Of a stretch of DNA of 64,000 bases, positions 53,963 through 62,800 are shown in pieces; position 1 is the first letter of the stretch, and every line of letters starts with the position of its first letter. The position numbers were made by a program, and so were the translations under genes. The notes under the pieces were generated by a model, which saw nothing but the letters and a program-made list of their open reading frames with translations, was not told where the DNA came from and made no database searches. This stretch comes from CAIXLI01 sp964587125 (lineage in GTDB: Bacteria; Pseudomonadota; Alphaproteobacteria; UBA9219), in contig CAZPKC010000012.1 of the NCBI GenBank assembly GCA_964587125.1, positions 8,729 through 72,728 of the forward strand, in the 5' to 3' direction.

Positions 53963-55453
53963 CTATTCTTTATGTTGTAATTTATCCAGCGTTTTTTCCA
54001 GTTTTTCCTGGCGGATTTCTTGCGCGCGCAGGCGTGCTTTGAGGTCGTCGTTTTCCTTTTTCAGTTCCTGCACGGACCCGATCAACGGAGAGATAAGGCC
54101 TTCGTATTCGATCGCCTTATATCCCGTCGGGCCGTCCGAGACGAGACTGGGATAGACTTTCTCGACCTCCTGAGCGATCAAGCCCACGCTTATCTTGCCG
54201 TTCGCTTTATAGACGAACGAGACCGGCCTGAGCTTCATGATATCCGCAAGCGGATCGGACAGCGTTTTGATGTTCGTTTTCAAACGCTCGTCGGAATTCG
54301 TGTAGACATATTGCGGCGAATAGAAACTGTTCGCATAAAAGAACCCTGTGACGCTCATGCCGCCGTTGACCATGAGGGCATAGTTACAACTATTCGTGTT
54401 AACGCCCGTTGCCGGAGAATATGTCGGCGAACAGTCCGATACAATCGACAGCAATGAGTTGGCGGTGCTACTGTCCAAATGTCCCGCCAAATTGATATAA
54501 CCACCCCCGTTTATGCCCGCCCCCGGGGCTTCCCCCGTAAGTTTTCCTCCGGTCCCAAGATCGATCGTTCCCCCCTGAACGCTTATCGTGCCGCCGCCGG
54601 TGGTTGCAGTCGAAGGGTTGACGAAATAGGCATTTTGCCCGCCCAAATAAAATGGCGTCGACATCGTGTTGTAGAGAAACGTAGTGTCGCCCGGTATTTG
54701 TTTTCGCGCCAGCCAGTTGTCGCTGAGATTTTGCGACGGGGAATAGTACGTGCGCGAGGCGATGTGACCCGACGCGCCGGCGGCCCCAAAATAGCCGACC
54801 CCTGCGTTGTATTTCACGACGGAACTCCACGTGCCATAGGCGCCGCAGGCCCAGTCTTGCACGCTTGGATTATTGCCGCACACGTTAGCGGTATATATAA
54901 AACCGCCGTCGCCGCCGATCATCGCGCTGATGCGCCCGCCGGACGTATCGGGAATGGTGTCGCCTCCCGACGTCTGGATCATGAAGGAATAGGATTGCGG
55001 GATCACGTTCACTCCCGAACCGTCCTTCAGTGCGGCGATAGTGTATGCCTGCCCGTAAGAGTTGGTTGTTGAGGAACTGAACCCGTTGGGCAGGAAATAA
55101 CATAACCCCTGATTGCCGGATGTCATCGGCGCCGTCGTTGCGCAATTTGCGTTTCCGGCGGGAGCGGTCGAAGAAGGCAGGTTAAGAACCAGATTGGTGT
55201 TGGCGGCTACCGCCGCAAGAGTCATCTGTCCGCCGCCCGTTGGCGAATTCGCCGCTCCCGAGGATTGCAGGTATGTGTTGACAGCCGAGATCAGTTGAGC
55301 TTGTTGGGTCGCGGCCGCTTGATCGCGCATCTGCACGTTGCCGCTCGAAAGCAAACGCCAGACGCCCGCGAACAAAATCCCGGCCACGCCAAGAACGATG
55401 GCCAATTCGACAAGCGTAAAGCCGGAGACCCGATCCTTTTCACGACGAAGCAT
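53963..55453 (-). CDS. type IV prepilin fused to S74 intramolecular chaperone
   Basis: A 496-residue protein with a canonical prepilin leader MLRREKDRVSG cut before FTLVELAIVLGVAGIL (Glu at mature position 5). A Gly/Ser/Asn-rich extracellular region follows, like a pilus-tip or tail-fibre shaft. From about residue 387 it has SDERLKTNI, the Ser-Lys start of Peptidase_S74/endosialidase chaperones, then VSFVYK, GLIAQEVEKVYP and a terminal coiled coil. In phage tail spikes this domain trimerises the fibre and cuts itself off. The fusion suggests a trimeric, self-processed adhesin displayed on a pilus. It lies 32 bases after a second pilin-like gene. Confidence 0.85.
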   Translation of the reverse strand: MLRREKDRVSGFTLVELAIVLGVAGILFAGVWRLLSSGNVQMRDQAAATQQAQLISAVNTYLQSSGAANSPTGGGQMTLAAVAANTNLVLNLPSSTAPAGNANCATTAPMTSGNQGLCYFLPNGFSSSTTNSYGQAYTIAALKDGSGVNVIPQSYSFMIQTSGGDTIPDTSGGRISAMIGGDGGFIYTANVCGNNPSVQDWACGAYGTWSSVVKYNAGVGYFGAAGASGHIASRTYYSPSQNLSDNWLARKQIPGDTTFLYNTMSTPFYLGGQNAYFVNPSTATTGGGTISVQGGTIDLGTGGKLTGEAPGAGINGGGYINLAGHLDSSTANSLLSIVSDCSPTYSPATGVNTNSCNYALMVNGGMSVTGFFYANSFYSPQYVYTNSDERLKTNIKTLSDPLADIMKLRPVSFVYKANGKISVGLIAQEVEKVYPSLVSDGPTGYKAIEYEGLISPLIGSVQELKKENDDLKARLRAQEIRQEKLEKTLDKLQHKE

Positions 55454-55485
55454 GGCGTTTTCCTCTTTCCATCATAAAAGATTCC

Positions 55486-56235
55486 TTACAGGCACACCGT
55501 TGCCCCGCAAGGCACAATCTCGGCGATAATCCCCATCGATCCCACAGGCACGATCGCCGTGCCCGGAATGTTATACTGAATAAGCGTCGGCGCGCCGCCA
55601 GTAAGAGAAGGAAGGGATGACGTCGTCAATACCCCGGCAGACGTGACCGTGCCATAATACATCGGCGACAAAAGCGGGCTTTTTTTCATTTGTTTGTATA
55701 AATCGCTGAAGGTAGTCGGAAATTGCGTATTTCCCGCCGGACACGTTCCGTTAAGAGCGCCCGGCAGACATAAAAGCCCGACGTTATAACTATCGCTGCT
55801 CGATGCCGGAGGCGGCACGTAGGTCAACACGTAACTCAATCCCGCCGAATTGAAGGCTATAGAGTAGAACGCATAGGTTGTATTCGAATATCCTGGAGGC
55901 AAATTGGTCCAGCACGGAGCTTGCTGAGCGGCTCCCCCGGCGCACGCCGTATAAGTGCCTTGAGGCATTCCGACATAAATTGTCCCGGCGGCAGCGCCCG
56001 GGCAAACAGCTACAGTCGCGGGCACCGGGCTCGGGTTGGTCAACGAACACCCCGCCGTCCAATCCGCCGTCGGCATTAATGAGGTAGCAAGCGCAACTGC
56101 CGTCGAATGCCACTCTATCATCGAGCCGATAACGCCCGATTGTTGGGCAAGCCCGTTGACGACCTGCTTTGTATAGACCTGGGCATAAAGCCCGATCAAC
56201 GCCACCATAAGCGTCACAAAAGCTATCATATACAT
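55486..56235 (-). CDS. pilin-like exported protein
   Basis: A 249-residue protein starting MYMIAFVTLMVALIGLYAQV, a typical pilin helix, followed by a Cys-containing, Pro/Ser/Gly-rich domain. In the same frame upstream the codons read P-R-I-E-R-G-L-A before this Met, which looks like the end of a prepilin leader (ERG then a hydrophobic helix), yet no ATG, GTG or TTG precedes it before a stop. The annotated start is therefore uncertain. It is probably co-transcribed with the pilin-S74 gene. Confidence 0.65.
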   Translation of the reverse strand: MYMIAFVTLMVALIGLYAQVYTKQVVNGLAQQSGVIGSMIEWHSTAVALATSLMPTADWTAGCSLTNPSPVPATVAVCPGAAAGTIYVGMPQGTYTACAGGAAQQAPCWTNLPPGYSNTTYAFYSIAFNSAGLSYVLTYVPPPASSSDSYNVGLLCLPGALNGTCPAGNTQFPTTFSDLYKQMKKSPLLSPMYYGTVTSAGVLTTSSLPSLTGGAPTLIQYNIPGTAIVPVGSMGIIAEIVPCGATVCL

Positions 56236-56336
56236 AGCGAGACCGCGCTCTATTCGAGGAAAAACTATCTGATATTCTATAAAAAGTGGGATAACAATTC
56301 ATTAATTCATGGGAAAAGCCTTGATAATCAAGTCCG

Positions 56337-56771
56337 TTATCGGGCTCTTTGAACGCGCAAAACGACATCGACGCGCAAGAGCGCTTTTCCATCCGGAATT
56401 TTTGGCAGTTGCGCGAAGCGGATGGACGAGGCCGGAATATCCGTCAAATGCCCCGTTTTCTCGTCAAAAAAATGATAGTGATCGTTTGTATTCGTATCGA
56501 AATAAATCTGGGCGCCGTCTATCGCTATTTGGCGAAGCAGTCCGCTTTCGGTAAAGGCGTTCAACGTATTGTAAATCGTCGCCAACGAGACGCCCGCGCG
56601 CCTCCGGCGCATGGCGGCGCTAGACTCTTCCGCCGTGACGTGTTTATCGGATCCGTCGAACAGCCACGCAGCCAGAGCCAGCCTTTGCCGCGTCGGACGC
56701 ACACAGACGCCTTGCAAAAGGGCCGCGGAAGAATCATACTTCCCGCCGCGTTTTTTCCGTTCAGGCTTCAT
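56337..56771 (-). CDS. irr: Fur-family iron response regulator, Irr-type
   Basis: A 144-residue DNA-binding regulator. The winged helix has RPTRQRLALAAWLFDGSDKH and GVSLATIYNTLNAFTESGLLR; the dimer domain has YFDTNTNDHYHFFDEKTG and ends RVDVVLRV. The FDTNTxDHxHFF segment is close to rhizobial Irr, with H-Y-H in place of the haem-linked H-H-H, and lacks the CxxC zinc site of classical Fur. It should control iron and haem genes. I chose the ATG at 56771; the frame is open to 56927 without family likeness. Confidence 0.85.
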   Translation of the reverse strand: MKPERKKRGGKYDSSAALLQGVCVRPTRQRLALAAWLFDGSDKHVTAEESSAAMRRRRAGVSLATIYNTLNAFTESGLLRQIAIDGAQIYFDTNTNDHYHFFDEKTGHLTDIPASSIRFAQLPKIPDGKALLRVDVVLRVQRAR

Positions 56772-56807
56772 CCGGCTATTATGAGGCAAGGCTGCAGGAA
56801 AGATCAA

Positions 56808-57605
56808 GTGGCTCAGATCGCAGAAAAACCTTGGGGCAAGATCGTCGGCGGCATTCTGGGCCTTTGCCTCGGCGGTCCGTGGGGCGGCGTTCTCGGCATT
56901 CTCATCGGTCACATACATGACAAGCAAAAGGCGATCGGCGATACCTTATGGGGAAGCAACGGCGAGGATTTTTCGGCTCATGTCGAGCAAGCCACGTTCA
57001 CGATGGGCGTCATCGTCTTAAGCGCGAAAATGGCCAGATCGGACGGCCGGATCAAGCGCGCCGAGATCGAAGCCTTCAAGCGCGTGTTTCACATAGCCCC
57101 CGCGCAGGTCGACGCCGTCGGCCTTTTGTTCGACCGCGCGCGCTTTTCCGCCGCCGGATTCGAGCCTTACGCCTTCAGCCTCGCGCGCGTTTTTAGCAAA
57201 AAGACTTCCGTTCTCGAAGAAATCCTGAGCGGCCTTTTCATTATCGGCGCGGCAGACTCTGCCGGATTGACGCCCGCCGAGATCGTTTTTTTGAAAAAGG
57301 TTTCCCATATTTTCGGGTTTGGCGCCGAAGATTTCGCCCGCATCGCCGCGCGATCGGGCGTCGAGCTTCCCGAAAGCGAAAAACCGCGCCCTGCGACGTC
57401 GCAGGCTTTCTCGATCCTTGGCGTCGACGAAGCGGCTTCGCCGCAGGAAATCAAAACGGCCTATCATTTCCTCATCCGCGAGCATCATCCCGACAAGCTT
57501 ATGGCTCAGGGAATGCCGCCGGAATTTATCGCCACGGCGACGGAAAAAATGAAGCGCATCAATGCCGCCTACGACGCGGTGTGCCGGATAAAGGGGATCA
57601 GATGA
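56808..57605 (+). CDS. TerB-DnaJ protein, DjlA-like
   Basis: A 265-residue protein: an N-terminal Gly-rich hydrophobic segment (GKIVGGILGLCLGGPWGGVLGILIG) that may insert in the membrane, a TerB-type helical domain (about 50-170) and a C-terminal J-domain (about 195-265) with the HPD motif in REHHPDKLM, so it can stimulate Hsp70. This order is that of DjlA. The start is a GTG behind AGGAAAG. It overlaps the amidase start by four bases and is divergent from irr. Confidence 0.88.
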   Translation: MAQIAEKPWGKIVGGILGLCLGGPWGGVLGILIGHIHDKQKAIGDTLWGSNGEDFSAHVEQATFTMGVIVLSAKMARSDGRIKRAEIEAFKRVFHIAPAQVDAVGLLFDRARFSAAGFEPYAFSLARVFSKKTSVLEEILSGLFIIGAADSAGLTPAEIVFLKKVSHIFGFGAEDFARIAARSGVELPESEKPRPATSQAFSILGVDEAASPQEIKTAYHFLIREHHPDKLMAQGMPPEFIATATEKMKRINAAYDAVCRIKGIR

Positions 57606-58291
57606 AAGACCGCCTTTCGCCGAATTTCGACACCCGCGATCCTGCCGTCGCTTTGGAATACATCGTGCTTCATTATACGGGCATGAAGAACGAAGAAAGC
57701 GCTTTGGCGCGCCTGTGCGATCCCGCCGCAAAAGTCAGCGCGCATTACGTGATCGGCGAAGACGGAGCCATATGGCGATTGGCCGATGAGGACAAGCGCG
57801 CGTGGCATGCGGGAAAAAGCTTCTGGCGCGGCGTCACAGACGTGAACAGCGCGTCGGTCGGCATCGAGATGGTCAATCCCGGGCATGAGTTCGGGTATCG
57901 CCCGTTTCCGGATGCGCAAATCATCGCGCTTAAGAAATTGGCGCACAGAATTATCGCGCGTCACCGCATGTCGGCGGCTACCGCTCTTCTCGCGCACAGC
58001 GACATTGCGCCTGCGCGGAAGCAAGATCCGGGCGAATTATTTCCGTGGGCGGAATTGGCGAAGGAAGGATTGGGATTGTGGCCCTCCCCCTCGCCTCAGG
58101 ACTTTGCGCCCGCAAGCGAGGATGAAATTTCAAAAATGCTGGGGTTTATAGGCTATGACACAACCGATCTCTCCGCCGCGTTGCTGGCATTCCAGCGCCG
58201 CTATTGCCCCGAAAAAATGACAGGAAAGGCCGATGAAGAAAGCATCGCAAGAATGCGCGCGCTTAAACGCCTAATACCAACGGCTCCTTGA
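57602..58291 (+). CDS. N-acetylmuramoyl-L-alanine amidase, AmiD/AmpD-like (Amidase_2)
   Basis: A 229-residue zinc amidase that cleaves the bond between muramic acid and L-Ala of murein or its fragments. Zinc ligands and catalytic residues are visible in IVLHYTGM, ADEDKRAWHAGKSFW, VGIEMVNPG and AHSDIAPARKQDPGELFPW. A C-terminal segment (about 165-225) looks like a peptidoglycan-binding domain. There is no signal peptide, so it is more likely cytoplasmic, as AmpD. The ATG follows AAAGGGG and overlaps the djlA-like stop. Confidence 0.9.
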   Translation: MKDRLSPNFDTRDPAVALEYIVLHYTGMKNEESALARLCDPAAKVSAHYVIGEDGAIWRLADEDKRAWHAGKSFWRGVTDVNSASVGIEMVNPGHEFGYRPFPDAQIIALKKLAHRIIARHRMSAATALLAHSDIAPARKQDPGELFPWAELAKEGLGLWPSPSPQDFAPASEDEISKMLGFIGYDTTDLSAALLAFQRRYCPEKMTGKADEESIARMRALKRLIPTAP

Positions 58292-58415
58292 AGTGACTCG
58301 TATAGGTCACGAGCGGTTGCGTAAAGCCTGTCGCTCGCCGGACTGAAAAAGCCTTTAGAAACATACGGTTTGCTCGGCAAGCGACAGGCGAGGCGCAGAG
58401 CGAGTGAAGTCAAAC
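58290..58415 (+). repeat. dispersed intergenic repeat, copy 2
   Basis: Starts GAAGTGACTCGTATAGGTCA, then CGAGCGGTTGCG, and ends GGCGCAGAGCGAGTGAAGTC, matching the minus strand of 3335-3436 at both ends. The middle forms its own inverted repeat GCCTGTCGCT (58326-58335) / AGCGACAGGC (58380-58389). It follows directly on the amidase stop. Confidence 0.65.
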
Positions 58416-58439
58416 GGTTTGTCGGATTTCATGGGCCCG

Positions 58440-59132
58440 CTAGTATGACGATCGCGTAAAGAAACTTTTCCATCGAGCTTTTGTTTCGGCCCATCCATAC
58501 ATCGAGGCAAAAACGCCCGCGTTCGATATCAACATGAAAAACGCGGCATAGATAATATCGCTCAAGAAATGCGCGCCTGTCGCAAGGCGGGCGAAGCTGA
58601 ACACTATTCCCGCCGCCATTCCGCCCCAAAACGCGCGGCGCGAGAAACGGCGCGGCGTAACATAGGCAAACGCGGGCAAAAAGAACCCGAACGCGCCGTC
58701 GCCCGAAACAAAGGAGCCGTTTGAACGCGCTTTTTCGACTTGGGGCGCAAGCGCGGGAGAAAAAGTTTCGCTTCCGCCGAATTCAACGATTTCACGCGGC
58801 CTTGCGCGGCCCCAATGGTCTTTGAACCCCACGTTCGCCACAAGGCCCGGCCCCACCAAAAGAGCAAGGAATAAAAACGCCCATGCCTTTGCGGGAAGAA
58901 GGAAATTCTTGCGCCGCGCCCACGCCGCCACGGCTAAAATCGCGAACGCCGCGCCTAAAATCCGCGCGCCGTCATAGGCTAACCAATGCAAATCCGACAA
59001 CGCGATATTGCCGGCAAGAAAAAAACCGCCCGCCCCTGCGCGATAAAAAAGCCCCGACGCAAGCAAATCCGCCTGCGGCCAAAGGACAGGCAGCGCGAGA
59101 AGAACGGCAAAAAGGATGAAGAAAAGAGGCAT
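58440..59132 (-). CDS. PAP2-family membrane phosphatase
   Basis: A 230-residue inner-membrane protein with about six helices and the three phosphatase motifs: KDHWGRARP, SGDGAFGF (usual PSGH) and RLATGAHFLSD. Likely substrates are undecaprenyl pyrophosphate or lipid A phosphates on the periplasmic side. The second motif has SGD rather than SGH, a change seen in some LpxE/LpxF-like proteins. It lies downstream of the CxxC membrane protein and may be co-transcribed with it. Confidence 0.88.
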   Translation of the reverse strand: MPLFFILFAVLLALPVLWPQADLLASGLFYRAGAGGFFLAGNIALSDLHWLAYDGARILGAAFAILAVAAWARRKNFLLPAKAWAFLFLALLVGPGLVANVGFKDHWGRARPREIVEFGGSETFSPALAPQVEKARSNGSFVSGDGAFGFFLPAFAYVTPRRFSRRAFWGGMAAGIVFSFARLATGAHFLSDIIYAAFFMLISNAGVFASMYGWAETKARWKSFFTRSSY

Positions 59133-59189
59133 AAAATGACTAGACCAGAACGACGGGATAAAAACAACTGCCGCAATTTTTCCGTCGGT

Positions 59190-59852
59190 TCACTTGCCTT
59201 TCGGCGCAGGGGTCGATGCTTGGACAGGGCTTGAGGCCGACGCTGAGGACGGCTCGGAAACCGGCGCTTGGGTCAGGTCAGCGGGGTCAGGACCTACGAA
59301 CACGGCAAACTCCGCATCGGACTGAAGATCGGGCGCCTCTTCTATTTTATATGAAACGCCCGCGGTCTTGAAAATAGTTTCAAGAGCAGCGACCCCTTTA
59401 GCGGAAGAGGGGTTGTTTTTGACGATTTCGATAGTAAGGCCGGAGCGCGGATGCGCATCGAATTGGCCGCCGAACGAAAGCACACGCCAACCGCTGTTGC
59501 CATTGATCATCTCGGATATTTTAATAGCCCTGTTTTCGCAGGAAGAACATCCTTGAGCGAAAAGAATACTTGGGTGATACAACGCCTTTAAAGAATCCTC
59601 CGGGATCGCGAAAGTGTATTTGAATTTATCTTCTTGCTTTTTCACAGGCTTCTTCGAAGAGAAACTTCTTTCTAACGTTCCCCAAATTTTCGAAGACACC
59701 CCCAAAATTCTCGAAGAACCGCTCGATAAATCGACGACAAGAAATGCGGCGAAAATACCGATCAAAATACCCATGCCCAACACTTTAGCCTGCTTACGGG
59801 GAAGGCTAAAATTAAAACTCGGCAGTTTGATGTGCAGGATTATATCCGTCAC
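59190..59852 (-). CDS. single-span protein with CxxC and Pro/Ala-rich tail
   Basis: A 220-residue protein: a short cytoplasmic part, one helix (KVLGMGILIGIFAAFLVVDL, about 23-44), a periplasmic domain with QGCSSCEN (a CxxC) and a Ser/Pro/Ala tail (EPSSASASSPVQ). The start is a GTG with GAGGAAATC in front, 15 bases after the giant protein's stop, so they share a transcript. The role is unknown; it could help fold or anchor the Cys-containing giant protein. Confidence 0.6.
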   Translation of the reverse strand: MTDIILHIKLPSFNFSLPRKQAKVLGMGILIGIFAAFLVVDLSSGSSRILGVSSKIWGTLERSFSSKKPVKKQEDKFKYTFAIPEDSLKALYHPSILFAQGCSSCENRAIKISEMINGNSGWRVLSFGGQFDAHPRSGLTIEIVKNNPSSAKGVAALETIFKTAGVSYKIEEAPDLQSDAEFAVFVGPDPADLTQAPVSEPSSASASSPVQASTPAPKGK

Positions 59853-59867
59853 GATTTCCTCAGTGTA

Positions 59868-62800
59868 TCACAGCAAACAGCCGGCTGCGGTAGGAGGAGC
59901 ATATTCCAAAATAATCAGGCCGCCATTGCCGCCGTTGCCGCTAGCGCCATACCCGCCTCCCGCGCCGGCTCCCGCCGGTAGCGATATCAACGTCCCCCAA
60001 CCAGCCGCAGCACCGCCAGCACCGCCATAGCCAGTCCCATTTCCCCCGTTTCCTCCATTACTGCCACCGGCGCCCGAGGAAGAACTACCGCCGCCGCCGC
60101 CGCCGCCCCCAAAACCGCCGCCGCTGCCGCCATATGTACCGGCATTTGCAGCACCACCGGCAAGCCCGGCGCCGCCGGCTCCGCTGCCGCTGTTGTCGTT
60201 TCCTACACCCCCGGTTCCAGTAGTAGCGTTAGTTGCGGGACCAGTACCGGCACTGCCCATATAGCCTGATCCGCCGCCGCCGCCGCCGTTGCCTGAAGTA
60301 TTACCGCCGCTGCCGCCGCCTGAATTAATACCGCCGCTATTACCGCCGCCGCCGCCGCCGCCGTAATATCCGGCGCCACCCGCAGCGCCGCCGCAATCAT
60401 TGTTTCCACCGCCGCCGCCGCCGCCGACAAAGGCTTGTATGGTAGCCCCCGAGTTCAGAGTAAAATATGACGTAAAACTGGGGGAAACCGTATTTCCATT
60501 GCTGCCGTTTACTCCTTCGGCTCCCCCATTGCCGCCGGGGGCATAAACATAACTCGATGTATTATAAACAATGCCGCTGCTACCGGCACCGCCGCCGCCG
60601 CTGAAATTTGAACCGCATCCGCCGTTACCCCCCCCGCCGCCGCCGCCGCCGACCATGGCATAGTAAATCGTTACCGCGTATCCGGTATAGGGGTTCGTCT
60701 CACCGGCGCAAGTTCCTCCTTCTCCGGTACCGTTCAGGCATGAAGTTATCGCCTTAAAACAGTAACCTCCTACCACCCAAGTCATGGTGGAGGACCCCAC
60801 AGTCAAAGTGGCTACGTTAACGCCCTGCGCCGATGGGGTCGTCTGTTCAAGCTCAATCGAAGTCCCCGGAGAGACGGTAGCGCTCGAAACCCATGATTGG
60901 CCGCCATTAGTCGACAAGTAGCAATTTGTGGGATTGGTACAAGAAACGGTAGCGGTTTGGGATCCAAACGACCCCCCATTCAAAGTGACAGAGTTGCTGG
61001 TCACAACAGTATTCAAGCTTTGGTTATATAGGTTGGTAAAGCCTGCCGTTGTCACACTCCAAGGGTTTGAACTGTTGTCTGTATATCCGCCTGCGGTAGT
61101 TCCAAACTGCCAAACTGCGCTCCCCGTAAGGTTCCCCGCCGGATTCGTCGCAGCGACCTGCTGGAGCGAAATGACGTCGCCCGGATTGATGCCCCAAGGA
61201 ATCGCAGCAACATAGGCGCCGCCGTTGAGATTATTATCGGCAATCAAGCAGCTCGCGCCCCCGCAACTCACGTTGCTTGCGCTTATATTCGAGAAGGTTC
61301 CGCTCAAAGTGAGGTTGCCGCTCGTAACCGTGCTGCCCGGCAAGATGCCGGTGCTGCCGGTCCAGACAAGCGAGGCGGCGCTAGGCGTTCCAGAACCCAC
61401 GTTTGTTATCAAGCAGGCAGTCGTGCCAACGGGCATATACTGCAGAACGACTTCTCCCGCGTTGCCGCCGAGTTCTTGAGAACCGGCTCCCGTACCGGCC
61501 GCCGCCGGCAGCGTCGTGAAAGTCGTCCAATTGCTCGCGCCAAGCCCCATTGTTACAAAACCCGTGATCGCCCCGCCAGTCCCGTTTGCGCCATTATAGC
61601 CTCCACTGCCGTTGCCCGACGTCCCGCCGCCACTTCCAAAACCGCCGCCGCCGCTGCCGCCATAGCCAGAACTGCCATTTCCATTTATTCCATTCGCACC
61701 GCCAAGGATCCCGCTGCTGCCGCCGCCGCCTTGAATGGCGCTGCTGTAATAACCATTCCCGCCATTTCCTCCCGACAAAGAAGCGCCCGCCGTTCCAGAG
61801 GCATAATTACCGACACCCGCCGCGCCGCCGGAGGAAGACCCGCCGCCGCCAAGAGTGGTGAGCGAACAATCGCCACTGTTACATCCGCCGCCGCCGCCGC
61901 CGCCAAAATATCCGGCGCCGCCGCCGCCGCCGCCGCCATAGGCTCCGCCGCCGCCGCCTCCGGCATAAACCGTAAGATTGGTTGATGCAGCCAAAGATAA
62001 CGATCCTGCAACCCAAGTCGCGCTACTGCCGGGCACACTTTGTCCAACGGATGTTCCTCCTCCTGCTGCGCCACCGGCAACGATTGCCGCTCCTCTGTTA
62101 TTGATAATGGCGCTGCTGCCGCCGCCGCCGCCGCCAGCGCCAATAGTGCTGCTGCCGCCGCCGCCGCCGCCGCCAACCATATCGTAGTAGACCGTTACGG
62201 CGGATCCGTAAGGATTGGTTTGGCTGAGGTAAGAAGGAACGACAGCCGTGCACATCGTCGACGCCGTTGGCCCTATCAAGCAGGCGGTTGTGCCAACAGG
62301 CACATATTGCAAAACAATCACGCCGGCGTTGCCGCCGTTACTTGTATAGCCCATTCGTCCAGCCGGACCCGGCACCACTGTGAACGTCGTCCAATTGTTC
62401 GCGCCAAGGCCGTAGTTGCTTCCGGTCCCGTTTGCTCCATTGGTCCCTCCGTTTCCGGTGCCTGTCCCGCCGCCGCCGCCAAATCCGCCGCCGCCAGCGG
62501 CAGAAGAAGAGCCACCGCCGCCCAAGAACCCTCCGCCAGCGCCACCATAGGCAGGACCGGCAGAAAGTCCGCCAGATCCTCCTAAAAATGCAGAACCTTG
62601 GATACCAGTACCATAATTACCTGTGCCCCCCACACCGCCGCCGATTCCGTTCCCGCCGCCGGCAGCGACAGTCATTACGCAAGCCCCCGTGCAACCGCCG
62701 CCGCCGCCGCCGCCATAATATCCTGCGCCGCCGCCGCCTGCGCCACTACTTGCTCCTCCTCCTCCGCCGCCGACATAAGCCGTCAAAGTTCCCCCTGAGG

